Shown: positions 1-6,508, counted from the stretch's first letter. The stretch: 7,399 bases of DNA from an uncultured beta proteobacterium (GCA_903958915.1 CAJBVC010000334.1:1-7399), one strand, 5' to 3'. Made by a program: numbers and translations. Notes: generated by a model from the sequence alone, not told the origin.

Positions 1-438
1 GAGCGCTACCGTTACCTCAAATTTGGCATCGTGGGCGCCAGTGGCACAGTGGTGAATCTGACGATCCTGTATCTGGGCCATGAATACCTCTTCGCTGCCA
101 TTGAAGCCAGTTACAAGAAACCTTACTTTTCTCTGGCGCTGGCCATCACATTGGCCACAGTGAACAACTTCACCTGGAATCGGTTGTGGACCTGGTCCGA
201 CCGCGTGCGAACGCTGGAGGCGCAAGAAGCGCAACCGGTCAGCCTGCGCCTGCTAGGCATGGAATTCGGGCAATACGTCACCGCATCGGCATTTGGCAGC
301 GCGTTGCAATATTTGCTGACCTTGCTGCTGTCGGGCAGCATGGACTACCGCATTGCCAACGTCATCGCCATTCTGGCAGCGAGCGTGAGCAACTTCCTCG
401 CCAACGACCGCTGGACCTTCCGTCGCGGCCGGTCATGA
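1..438 (+). CDS. GtrA-family membrane protein (5' partial)
   Basis: GtrA-family proteins are small four-helix membrane proteins thought to flip polyprenyl-phosphate-linked sugars across the inner membrane for surface glycan decoration. The reading frame is open from base 1 (ERYRYLKFGIVGASGT...), so the true start lies upstream; 145 codons are visible. The beginning matches the usual GtrA opening (R-Y-x-x-F-G-x-V-G). Two copies of the family's N-F-x-x-N/D-R-x-W-T signature are present: NFTWNRLWTW near visible residue 56 and NFLANDRWTF near the C-terminus, each after a hydrophobic helix. About four hydrophobic segments are visible. The length fits either a stand-alone GtrA missing only a few residues or the C-terminal part of a glycosyltransferase-2/GtrA fusion; the window cannot decide. 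The TGA stop overlaps the next gene's ATG (ATGA at 435-438), which suggests translational coupling with the glycosyltransferase. Confidence 0.9.
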   Translation, partial: ERYRYLKFGIVGASGTVVNLTILYLGHEYLFAAIEASYKKPYFSLALAITLATVNNFTWNRLWTWSDRVRTLEAQEAQPVSLRLLGMEFGQYVTASAFGSALQYLLTLLLSGSMDYRIANVIAILAASVSNFLANDRWTFRRGRS

Positions 439-2210
439 CATCGCCCAACGCAGCACGCGTATCGCCCTGGGGCTGGCTGGCGCTGCTGGCGGCAAGCGTG
501 GCCACCTACTTCTTTGGGCTGGGCAGTCCCTTTGCACCGACCAACGGCGATGAAATGGTCTACATCCATATCGCCCGCCTGACCGCGCTCTCTGACCATT
601 GGCTCCCTCTGGTTTCGGATCTGGCCAATATGCGCAACACCAAACCGCCTCTGTTGTTCTGGCAGGCCATGGTGGCAGGCGACTGGGGCCAGAACTGGTC
701 GCTGTTTGCATTGCGCCTGCCCAGTGTGGTCTACACGCTGCTGACCACCGGTTTGATTGCTGTGGTGACCCGCCGCATCACCGGCAACCTGCGCACCGCA
801 CTGCTGGCCGGCGTGCTCTATCTGCTGTTTTTTTCCACTTTTCGTTACGGCCGCGTCTACCTCACGTCGGGCCCCGAGACATTCTGGTTCTGCCTGCCCC
901 TATTCTGGCTGCTGTGGCTGCAGGCTGATCAACCCCGGAACAACGGACCAGTGACGTTAGGCCGTGGCGCTTTTACTGCCATGGGCATCGCCATGGGGTT
1001 GGGCATGGCCTACAAATCCTTTGCACTGGTCGCGCCGGCGGCGGCGGCGTTGTGGTGCGCAATGGTGTGGTGCTCTCCGCTGCCGGCGTGGCGCGACACT
1101 CTGCGCTCCACGGTGGGTGTGGGCTGGAGTGCCACGGTGGCATTGGCGCTCTTCGCCGTGTGGTTCGCGCTGGACCCCGACCCGGGTGCCGTCTGGAAAG
1201 AGTTCGTTGTGGGGGAAAACGCCGGCAAAATGTCGGGAGAGCATGGCTACTGGCATGCCGCGCTTTTTGGTCAATACCCGCTTTGGAGCCAGTTGCTTGC
1301 CTACCCGGAAAATGCAGGCCTGCTTTCCCTGCTGGTCATCGGGTGGGCGGGCACGGAGGCCAGAGCGTGGCTGAAACGCCCGAATTCCGAGCGCGTTGCG
1401 CCGACCACGCGGATTTTGTGGATCTGGTTGCTGGTGTGGCTGGTGGTTTTTTCCCTGCCGAGCCAACGCTCCGCCCGGTACGTGATTCCGGCCATGCCGG
1501 TGGTGGCCATTCTGATGGCCATGTCGTGGGACAAAGTGGCAAGGCCCTGGTTATGGGCCACCTGGCTGCTGGTCATTCCTGCGCTGGGGGTGATGGCCCG
1601 CGTGGGCTGGGTGATGGGCGAGATGCAAATCGCCAGCGGAATCCAGGTCGCTATGACTTTAGTAGCTGCTTGCGCAGGTGCAGCAAGCGTTGTAGCCGGT
1701 TTTCTCATAAAGTCCTGGGCCAAAAATGCCACCCTGACGAGTTGCCTGGCGGTCTATGTGACGTTTGGTGTCATGACGGCACCGCTGAGCGGTGCAGAAG
1801 CGGGTTACGACTACTCTGTTCAAAAGGCGATGAAGGGACAACGTGTTGCCGTGCCCAACGGCTTTACTGGTCAGTACGAGCGCTTCCATTTTGTGCTGCC
1901 ACACAGTGCGGTGGTTCCCTACGACGCCGAGGGACGCAACACCGGCGCTCACAAGCCCGATCTGCCACCTGACGAACGCCTGACGTATCTGCTCGACACC
2001 TTCGACGCCGTGGTCTGGTTGCAGGACCGCCCGGACCGGATGCAGCCCTCCTGCTTGCCTCAATGTGCAGTGCTAGGGTCACGCTGGCATGTCAAAAGCC
2101 GGCACAAAAGCGGGGAAGTCACGCTTGCCAATGTATGGCAACCGCAAGAGTGGCTGTTCCGCCGGGAGTGGCTCCTGAAAAAATTGCCAGCGTCGTCCGC
2201 AACACCCTAG
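435..2210 (+). CDS. ArnT/PMT-like GT-C family membrane glycosyltransferase
   Basis: Predicted integral membrane glycosyltransferase of the GT-C fold (GT39/GT83, dolichyl-phosphate-mannose mannosyltransferase/ArnT type), 591 residues, using a lipid-linked sugar on the periplasmic face. After the first membrane helix (about residues 12-30), the first periplasmic loop carries the family's acidic catalytic motif, GDEMVY (D39-E40), then KPPLLFW (K70-P72), as in ArnT-like enzymes. About ten further hydrophobic helices follow. The last 120 residues are soluble and hold a CLPQC pair (C540, C544) that could form a disulfide. The frame is open back to 186, but that part is a shadow of the upstream gene. 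The ATG at 435 overlaps the GtrA stop and has no clear Shine-Dalgarno, which fits coupled translation. Residues 406-426 come from a repeat-like stretch. Acceptor and sugar are unknown; LPS, another glycan or a protein are all possible. The gene ends 35 bp from a convergent gene. Confidence 0.88.
   Translation: MTSPNAARVSPWGWLALLAASVATYFFGLGSPFAPTNGDEMVYIHIARLTALSDHWLPLVSDLANMRNTKPPLLFWQAMVAGDWGQNWSLFALRLPSVVYTLLTTGLIAVVTRRITGNLRTALLAGVLYLLFFSTFRYGRVYLTSGPETFWFCLPLFWLLWLQADQPRNNGPVTLGRGAFTAMGIAMGLGMAYKSFALVAPAAAALWCAMVWCSPLPAWRDTLRSTVGVGWSATVALALFAVWFALDPDPGAVWKEFVVGENAGKMSGEHGYWHAALFGQYPLWSQLLAYPENAGLLSLLVIGWAGTEARAWLKRPNSERVAPTTRILWIWLLVWLVVFSLPSQRSARYVIPAMPVVAILMAMSWDKVARPWLWATWLLVIPALGVMARVGWVMGEMQIASGIQVAMTLVAACAGAASVVAGFLIKSWAKNATLTSCLAVYVTFGVMTAPLSGAEAGYDYSVQKAMKGQRVAVPNGFTGQYERFHFVLPHSAVVPYDAEGRNTGAHKPDLPPDERLTYLLDTFDAVVWLQDRPDRMQPSCLPQCAVLGSRWHVKSRHKSGEVTLANVWQPQEWLFRREWLLKKLPASSATP
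1650..1711 (+). repeat. Short dispersed repeat-like element inside the glycosyltransferase gene
   Basis: This stretch begins GCTATGACTTTAGTAGCTGC and continues through a GCTTGC/GCAAGC inverted repeat (1668-1673 and 1683-1688, 9-nt loop) to a T-rich end near 1700-1711. From memory it matches the form (CTAT...AGTAGCTGCTTGCGC...CAAGCG...GCC...TTTT) of a short repeat scattered through Comamonadaceae genomes, usually between genes. Here it is read in frame as residues 406-426 of the glycosyltransferase, giving a hydrophobic, helix-like segment. Codon use shifts locally: TTA, GTA, GTA and ATA occur within 21 codons of an otherwise GC-ending gene, which supports a separate origin. The exact ends are uncertain, and no target duplication was identified. 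The alternative is an ordinary membrane helix that resembles the repeat by chance. Confidence 0.5.
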
Positions 2211-2245
2211 CACCGAGACCGACGGAAAGCGTCACTGCAGGTTGG

Positions 2246-2920
2246 TTATCGACTGGTGCGTTGCCGCCAAAGGTACACCGTCAGACCCACGCCCAACCAC
2301 GGGTCCAGCAAGGCATCCCAGAGGTTACCAGTGGGAAGGCGCAGCGCCACAAACAATGCAATGGCCAAGGGAACTATCCAGTGCAACGCACCGCTCCGGT
2401 CGTTATGCCAAATGACCCAAGGCAACAGACTTGACCCGAGCGCCACCACCACGGCGAACCCGCTAAAGCCCCACGCGTACACAGACACGGGAAACACCGC
2501 AAAAGTGTCGAGTGCAAGGCATGCACTGAGAGCCACACCAGCCACTGCCCAGCCGATCGCAGCCCGATGATCCTTTCCACCTTTCCGTCCTTGCGCTTGG
2601 CCCCTGGCATTGGCGAACAGGTCCCAAAGCAGTGCGGCGCTCAGCAGTACCGCGCAGATACTGGGCATCTGGAACGCTAACCCAAGCCAGTAAGACGACG
2701 AGTAAGGACCGGGAAGCCAAGCCCACAGGGCGCATACCGTGGCCGCGCCAGCAGCCCAGTGCTTGTGTCGCGACAGTTTTTGCGCCAAGACGGCTCCGAG
2801 CCCGGCTGTCACCACCGCCCAGCCCAGGTTCAAATACGCTTGCATCAGCCAGAGTGTTGGCAGGAGGGGATTGTCCGTTGCAAACAACCGCTCCCACCAC
2901 TGCGCGTCTGCAACATTCAT
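2246..2920 (-). CDS. Polytopic membrane protein of unknown function
   Basis: A 224-residue protein that I do not recognise as a named family. About six or seven hydrophobic segments are visible (roughly residues 20-46, 55-70, 78-103, 119-140, 146-171, 179-195 and 203-218), rich in Trp, Leu and Ala. A basic, polar loop at about 104-119 (RGQAQGRKGGKDHR) is probably cytoplasmic. No catalytic motif stands out. The ATG at 2920 overlaps the stop of the upstream sialidase-like gene (ATGA overlap, 2917-2920), so the two are almost certainly co-transcribed and translationally coupled. This suggests a shared role in the envelope, perhaps as a membrane partner of the BNR protein; that is inference. The gene ends with TAA at 2246-2248, tail to tail with the glycosyltransferase, and the 35-bp gap holds no convincing terminator. 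Confidence 0.8.
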   Translation of the reverse strand: MNVADAQWWERLFATDNPLLPTLWLMQAYLNLGWAVVTAGLGAVLAQKLSRHKHWAAGAATVCALWAWLPGPYSSSYWLGLAFQMPSICAVLLSAALLWDLFANARGQAQGRKGGKDHRAAIGWAVAGVALSACLALDTFAVFPVSVYAWGFSGFAVVVALGSSLLPWVIWHNDRSGALHWIVPLAIALFVALRLPTGNLWDALLDPWLGVGLTVYLWRQRTSR

Positions 2921-4188
2921 GGCGAACCCTTTGCTGCGGCGGGCGCGCTATCCCAGCGCTGCCAGGCAATGCGTTTGCGGTTCTGGGTGTAACTCACCCA
3001 CAGGCTGCCGTCGGCCAACGCCATCGAGGGATAGGAAAACTCGTCACCCTCGCCTCCGCGCGCCAGTGTGCCCAGGGTTTGCCAGGACACGCCATCGGTG
3101 GAGGTGCTCAAATCCAGTTGAATGCGTGACTCGGTCGATGGGTTGTGGGCCAGCACCAACCGTTGCGGGACCGCGAGTCTGGGAGGCAGAACGTTTTGCT
3201 CCGTGTCCCCCGCCCGCTGCGCGGGCTCCTCCTTGACCTGCGCAAAACGCTCTGCCTCCCAGGCTCCCAGTCTTAGCGCTGCAACTGCTGCATCGGGATT
3301 GTCCAATACAAGGTCGGGCAAGTCTTGCCAATGGATTCCTCCATCGGTGGTGTGCACCGCACCAATTTTCCCACTGGAACGTTGCGCACGCAAAAAGGCG
3401 ATCCATTCGGTGGGCGACTGCATCACCAGTGCCGGCTGCAGCAGGTCGCGTCGCTGCGACATGCGCACCATGCCCTTAAATCCACCATTGCGGTCAAAAC
3501 GCAAAGCCACCGGGTACTTGATGCCAAGCTCAAAGTGCACGGGCAATACCATGCCACCATCCTGCAACGGCATCACGTTGTTACGCACCAGAAAACTGGT
3601 GTTCCACAACCACGACAGAGGCAGCATGCGCACCGGTTCAAACCGCAACGCCTCCAAAGAGCTGGAGTCGCTGGTCTGCTGCAAATGCACGACTCGCGAA
3701 GCCGCCCAGCCACCCCACCCTGTGGCCACCACAAACAAATGCACACGCTGCTGCGCGTCTAGCCACGCCACCGGGTTGCCCAGCCGGCGCACGCCAAAAC
3801 CCAGTTGCGCACCCAGCAGGTGACGGTTGACAACGAAACGCGCCGCAGACCAGCGTTGTGTGGCCCGGTGCCATTGCGCCGCTGCGATCTGTACGTTGGG
3901 CGCGCTTTCACGGTCTCCGGCGAACCAGAAAGCCGTCAAACCACTGGCACCTCCCGCTGGCATGGCAAGCAGCGTACTGGCATGCGCGGCCAGTGCGCCT
4001 TCGGGCATGGGAATGGTTCCGTGCTCTGCCTGTTTCAAACCGGCCGACAGCAATGATTCAGAGGGTGCTGGGACGCTAGCCTGTGCGGCTTTCACCCTTT
4101 CTGGCCGAATATTCCAATCGACCACTCCCACCACCGCAACCGCCAGCAGGGCGCAGAGCACTCGCACGTACATCGACTGGAAAACCAT
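2917..4188 (-). CDS. Membrane-anchored BNR/sialidase-like beta-propeller protein
   Basis: A 423-residue protein resembling the BNR-repeat (exo-alpha-sialidase-like) superfamily. A hydrophobic N-terminal segment (about residues 8-23, VRVLCALLAVAVVGVV) looks like a signal anchor, placing the propeller in the periplasm. An Asp-box-like motif lies at 280-287 (TTDGGIHW), with a shorter variant at 361-369 (STSTDGVSW). The C-terminus has the typical YPSMALADGSLWVSYTQNR run (386-404). The canonical sialidase arginine triad cannot be assigned by eye, so sialidase activity is not claimed; many relatives have other or unknown substrates. Residues 307-337 appear to be an in-frame inserted palindromic element. 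The ATG at 4188 has a weak Shine-Dalgarno, and Met6 (4173) is a possible alternative start. The gene lies 45 bp downstream of the HDOD gene and overlaps the next gene by 4 bases. Confidence 0.83.
   Translation of the reverse strand: MVFQSMYVRVLCALLAVAVVGVVDWNIRPERVKAAQASVPAPSESLLSAGLKQAEHGTIPMPEGALAAHASTLLAMPAGGASGLTAFWFAGDRESAPNVQIAAAQWHRATQRWSAARFVVNRHLLGAQLGFGVRRLGNPVAWLDAQQRVHLFVVATGWGGWAASRVVHLQQTSDSSSLEALRFEPVRMLPLSWLWNTSFLVRNNVMPLQDGGMVLPVHFELGIKYPVALRFDRNGGFKGMVRMSQRRDLLQPALVMQSPTEWIAFLRAQRSSGKIGAVHTTDGGIHWQDLPDLVLDNPDAAVAALRLGAWEAERFAQVKEEPAQRAGDTEQNVLPPRLAVPQRLVLAHNPSTESRIQLDLSTSTDGVSWQTLGTLARGGEGDEFSYPSMALADGSLWVSYTQNRKRIAWQRWDSAPAAAKGSP
3176..3273. mobile_element. Palindromic MITE/REP-like element inserted in frame in the sialidase-like gene
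   Basis: Inverted arms at 3175-3199 and 3242-3266 match at 23 of 25 positions (core GGGAGGCAGAACGTTTTGC against its complement with one change). The loop contains a second perfect 6-bp stem (GCCCGC 3212-3217, GCGGGC 3221-3226, 3-nt loop). The 5-bp direct repeat AGTCT flanks 3181-3268 (copies at 3176-3180 and 3269-3273). Element plus one repeat copy is 93 bp, exactly 31 codons. Removing it joins the protein as LRLAVPQRLVLAHNP, and the duplicated AGACT appears in the protein as Arg-Leu on both sides (306-307 and 337-338). No protein for mobility is encoded, so movement would depend on another element's enzyme. The direct repeat is short and could be chance: shifting the right boundary to 3260 gives the imperfect pair AGTCT/AGGCT. 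The palindrome itself is certain; its origin by insertion is inferred. Confidence 0.72.
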
Positions 4189-4208
4189 GGGGCTATCTTA
4201 GTGGCGTA

Positions 4209-4227
4209 GGCACAGGCCTGCTGTGCC
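4209..4227. other. Intercistronic hairpin between HDOD and sialidase-like genes
   Basis: A perfect 7-bp inverted repeat (GGCACAG 4209-4215, CTGTGCC 4221-4227) with a 5-nt loop occupies most of the 45-bp gap. On the minus strand it follows the HDOD stop codon by 6 nt and precedes the sialidase-like start by 20 nt. No T-tract follows in the minus direction, so it is a poor intrinsic terminator. It could slow ribosomes or RNases between the two cistrons, or be a protein-binding site. The function is not known. Confidence 0.4.
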
Positions 4228-4233
4228 GGGACA

Positions 4234-5058
4234 TCAAGCCATGGAGGCGGCTTCCTGACCGGTGGTCCACTCGAATGGCTCGCGCATCAAGACCTGGTCG
4301 ATGTCGATACCCAGGGCGAGCGCCACTTCATCTGGGAATGTGACTGCCATCGCGGCCTCGCTCAAATTTTCCTCGCGTGCCCGGGTACGCCACACGGCCA
4401 GATGCACGATACCTGCCAAGGGCTCGTACACATCGTCCGCAAACGGAATGATCTGGTACTGGATGGCCTCGACAATCGCCTCCGGAAATTCCCAGGCCTT
4501 GGCAAATCCCGCCCCAACATCGGCATAACAATAGCCCAGCAAATGGTGCTCGGCACCAGCCCTTCGACCCGAAAGTGCCGGAGCCTGGTCGTTGAGCCAG
4601 TCCATTTGTTCCGGCATGCCCAAGTGCATCACCAACTCGCCCGCGGCATGGATCAGTCCCGCTGTGAATGCGGTCGAGGCGTTGACGCGTGACTCGTGCG
4701 CCAGCTTGCGCGATAGTTTGGCAACATCCAGGCTGAATCGCCAGAAATGGTGCATTTCCATGCCCGGCACTTTTTTGAATGCCACGGCCATCCCTGCGGC
4801 GGCTGTCAGCGAACGCACCTGGTCCAGCCCCAGTACCGCCAGAGCTTCGGACACACTGCCGATCCGGTGGACCATCTGAAACTGGGCGGAATTTGCCAAT
4901 CGCAACAGGCGTGCGGCCAATCCTGGGTCGGTATTGATGTCGTTGCTGATCCTGCGCAAATCCGGTTCATCGCGGTTAAGTTCGGCCAGCACCCGCGCGA
5001 TCACCCGCGGAATGCTGGGTAGCGCCAGTTGGGAATCGAGCAAATCATCAAGATGCAT
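4234..5058 (-). CDS. HDOD-domain signalling protein
   Basis: A 274-residue protein consisting of little more than one HDOD domain, a degenerate relative of HD-type phosphohydrolases found in bacterial signalling and stress proteins and usually thought to act by protein binding. Visible signatures are LPSIPRV (13-19), DPGLAARLLRLANSA (44-58), IGSVSEALAVLGLDQVRSL (66-84), HFWRFSLDVAKLSRKLA (104-120) and LIHAAGELVM (135-144). The last replaces the catalytic HD pair of true HD enzymes, so no hydrolase activity is expected. The helix GYCYADVGAGFAKAWEFP (175-192) is also typical. No receiver, GGDEF or EAL domain is attached. The ATG at 5058 is chosen because homologues usually begin close to this point; an in-frame TTG at 5070 would add four residues. 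Neither has a strong Shine-Dalgarno. It is divergent from dcuB, and an FNR-like box overlaps its start. It may head an operon with the next two genes. Confidence 0.87.
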   Translation of the reverse strand: MHLDDLLDSQLALPSIPRVIARVLAELNRDEPDLRRISNDINTDPGLAARLLRLANSAQFQMVHRIGSVSEALAVLGLDQVRSLTAAAGMAVAFKKVPGMEMHHFWRFSLDVAKLSRKLAHESRVNASTAFTAGLIHAAGELVMHLGMPEQMDWLNDQAPALSGRRAGAEHHLLGYCYADVGAGFAKAWEFPEAIVEAIQYQIIPFADDVYEPLAGIVHLAVWRTRAREENLSEAAMAVTFPDEVALALGIDIDQVLMREPFEWTTGQEAASMA

Positions 5059-5070
5059 GATCTGAATCAA
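5057..5070. promoter_or_regulatory. FNR/Anr-type binding site upstream of dcuB
   Basis: ATGAT-CTGA-ATCAA matches 9 of 10 conserved positions of the FNR consensus TTGAT-N4-ATCAA, in the 84-bp gap between the divergent HDOD gene and dcuB. Its centre (5063.5) is about 40 bp upstream of a start site near 5103 if TAGGGT at 5091-5096 is the -10 element, which is class II activator spacing. If TACATT (5113-5118) is the -10 element, the distance is about 61 bp, which is class I spacing. FNR is known to activate dcuB in Escherichia coli, so the site fits the gene. It overlaps the first base of the HDOD ATG and spans its alternative TTG start. Confidence 0.68.
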
Positions 5071-5090
5071 ACGAAGTCATGGGGAAAAAC

Positions 5091-5120
5091 TAGGGTTTAC
5101 CCTTATTAAAACTACATTAA
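5091..5120 (+). promoter_or_regulatory. Candidate dcuB promoter region with direct ATTAA repeats
   Basis: TAGGGT (5091-5096) is a possible weak -10 element for an activator-dependent promoter; no good -35 is present, as expected for FNR control. Downstream, ATTAA occurs twice exactly 11 bp apart (5105-5109 and 5116-5120). TTATTAA at 5103-5109 fits the A/T-rich heptamer I recall for the C4-dicarboxylate response regulator DcuR. A 6-bp inverted repeat (CCCTTA 5100-5105, TAAGGG 5118-5123) encloses the region. The assignments are tentative: the ATTAA repeats would lie at or past the upstream start site. Confidence 0.35.
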
Positions 5121-5130
5121 GGGCTTCGAG

Positions 5131-5136
5131 AAGGAG
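5131..5136 (+). promoter_or_regulatory. Ribosome binding site of dcuB
   Basis: AAGGAG is a strong Shine-Dalgarno, 6 nt before the ATG at 5143. It settles the start: the in-frame TTG at 5137 directly abuts the AAGGAG and would leave no spacer. Confidence 0.8.
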
Positions 5137-5142
5137 TTGATT

Positions 5143-6483
5143 ATGGACATTCTGCTGCAAGTTACGGTCATCCTGGTGTGCCTTTTTTACGGCGCCCGAA
5201 AAGGAGGTGTCGCGCTGGGGTTGCTCGGTGGCATCGGCATTGTCATCATGACCTTTGTCTTTGGGCTCACCCCCGGCAAGCCACCGGTGGATGTGATGCT
5301 CACGATTATTGCTGTGGTCGCAGCCTCTGCGACACTGCAGGCCTCCGGAGGACTGGAAGTCCTGCTGATGGGCGCAGAAAAGATGCTGCGACGCAATCCG
5401 AAATACGTATCGATTCTGGCGCCGTTCACCACCTGCTTCCTGACGATTTTGTGTGGTACCGGCCACGTGGTGTACACCATGCTGCCCATCATCTACGACA
5501 TCGCCATCAAGAACGGCATTCGCCCCGAGCGCCCCATGGCGGCCTCATCGGTGGCCAGTCAGATGGGCATTTTGGCCAGCCCGGTGTCGGTAGCCGTCGT
5601 CTCGCTGGTGGCTTTTCTGGCAAAGGCACCCGTCGACGGTCATGTGATCGATTTCATTCAGGTGCTCTCCATCACCATTCCCGCTACTCTGTGCGGTGTG
5701 TTGTTGATTGGCATCTTCAGTTGGTTTCGCGGCAAGGAATTGGACGACGATGCCGAGTTTCAAAAGCGCATTGCCGACCCGGAACAGCGCCAGTTCATCT
5801 ACGGCGACAACGCCACGCTCATGGGCAAGGTACTGACGCGGGATCAGTGGACCGCTATGTGGATTTTCATGGGATCCATCGCGGTGGTGGCCTGTTTGGG
5901 TGCTTTCCAATCCCTGCGCCCGCTGATCGGCGGCAAGCCACTATCGATGGTGCTCACCATCCAGATGTTCATGCTGCTGGCCGGTGCACTCATGATCGTG
6001 CTGACCAAGACCGACCCGTCAACCATCGGCAAGACCGAAGTTTTCCGCGCCGGCATGATCGCCGTGGTGGCGGTTTTCGGCATCGCCTGGATGGCCGACA
6101 CCGTGTTTGAAGCCCATTTGCCGATTCTGAAAGCGACCCTGACCGAGCTGGTAAAAACCCAACCCTGGACCTATGCCATCGCTTTGTTGCTGGTATCCAA
6201 ATTGGTCAACTCGCAGGCGGCTGCCATTAGCGCCATGGTGCCGGTCGGGTTGGCCATTGGTGTCCCACCCGGTTACATCGTCGCTTTTGCGGCGGCGTCC
6301 TACGGCTACTACATTCTTCCCACCTACCCAAGCGATCTGGCAGCCATCCAGTTTGACCGCTCTGGCACCACCCGCATTGGCAAATACGTGGTCAACCACA
6401 GCTTTATCATCCCGGGCCTGATCGGGGTTGGTACATCCTGCATTGCTGGCTACTTTCTGGCATCGGCCTACGGTCTGATCTAA
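5143..6483 (+). CDS. dcuB: Anaerobic C4-dicarboxylate antiporter DcuB
   Basis: Inner-membrane antiporter of the Dcu family, 446 residues, expected to exchange external fumarate (also malate or aspartate) for internal succinate during anaerobic fumarate respiration. Long stretches agree with E. coli DcuB as I remember it: [10 protein letters not shown] and ALGLLGGIG near the N-terminus, [90 protein letters not shown], and [20 protein letters not shown] in the C-terminal third. About 12 hydrophobic segments cover the protein. Lys353, Thr394 and Asp398, reported in E. coli DcuB as needed for its co-sensor role with DcuS, are present at the same residue numbers. The start is fixed by AAGGAG. An FNR-like box upstream suggests oxygen control. 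No dcuS/dcuR genes or fumarate reductase lie in the window. A hairpin follows the stop by 27 nt. Confidence 0.95.
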   Translation: MDILLQVTVILVCLFYGARKGGVALGLLGGIGIVIMTFVFGLTPGKPPVDVMLTIIAVVAASATLQASGGLEVLLMGAEKMLRRNPKYVSILAPFTTCFLTILCGTGHVVYTMLPIIYDIAIKNGIRPERPMAASSVASQMGILASPVSVAVVSLVAFLAKAPVDGHVIDFIQVLSITIPATLCGVLLIGIFSWFRGKELDDDAEFQKRIADPEQRQFIYGDNATLMGKVLTRDQWTAMWIFMGSIAVVACLGAFQSLRPLIGGKPLSMVLTIQMFMLLAGALMIVLTKTDPSTIGKTEVFRAGMIAVVAVFGIAWMADTVFEAHLPILKATLTELVKTQPWTYAIALLLVSKLVNSQAAAISAMVPVGLAIGVPPGYIVAFAAASYGYYILPTYPSDLAAIQFDRSGTTRIGKYVVNHSFIIPGLIGVGTSCIAGYFLASAYGLI

Positions 6484-6508
6484 GCGGCCAGGCGCTGCTC
6501 CCAACGGC

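Noticed and set aside
186..434. N-terminal extension of the glycosyltransferase frame
   Set aside because: The frame is open back to 186, but this part lies entirely inside the GtrA coding sequence in another frame, is not hydrophobic and has no family similarity. The ATG at 435, overlapping the GtrA stop, is followed at once by the conserved first helix.
2211..2245. Terminator between the convergent glycosyltransferase and membrane-protein genes
   Set aside because: No inverted repeat with a T-tract was found in the 35-bp gap in either direction.
2632..3236. Plus-strand open frames across 2632-3236
   Set aside because: They run antisense to the membrane-protein and sialidase-like genes and encode Arg/Pro/Cys-rich, low-complexity proteins typical of shadow frames in high-GC DNA. 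The two minus-strand genes have coherent domains and overlap correctly.
3122..3823. A 233-residue plus-strand open frame
   Set aside because: Antisense to the sialidase-like gene, with no recognisable domain or good ribosome binding site. Its openness is partly due to the stop-poor palindromic element.
4234..5058. Active HD phosphohydrolase
   Set aside because: The His-Asp metal-binding pair is missing (HAAGEL at the usual place) and the surrounding motifs are of the HDOD type.
5098..5104. NarL-type heptamer upstream of dcuB
   Set aside because: TACCCTT matches the heptamer TACYYMT at six of seven positions, but only one copy is seen and chance matches to so short a motif are common.
5178..6110. 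A 310-residue open frame within dcuB
   Set aside because: It is a shadow of dcuB in another frame: His/Arg-rich, without membrane segments, while dcuB itself is unmistakable.
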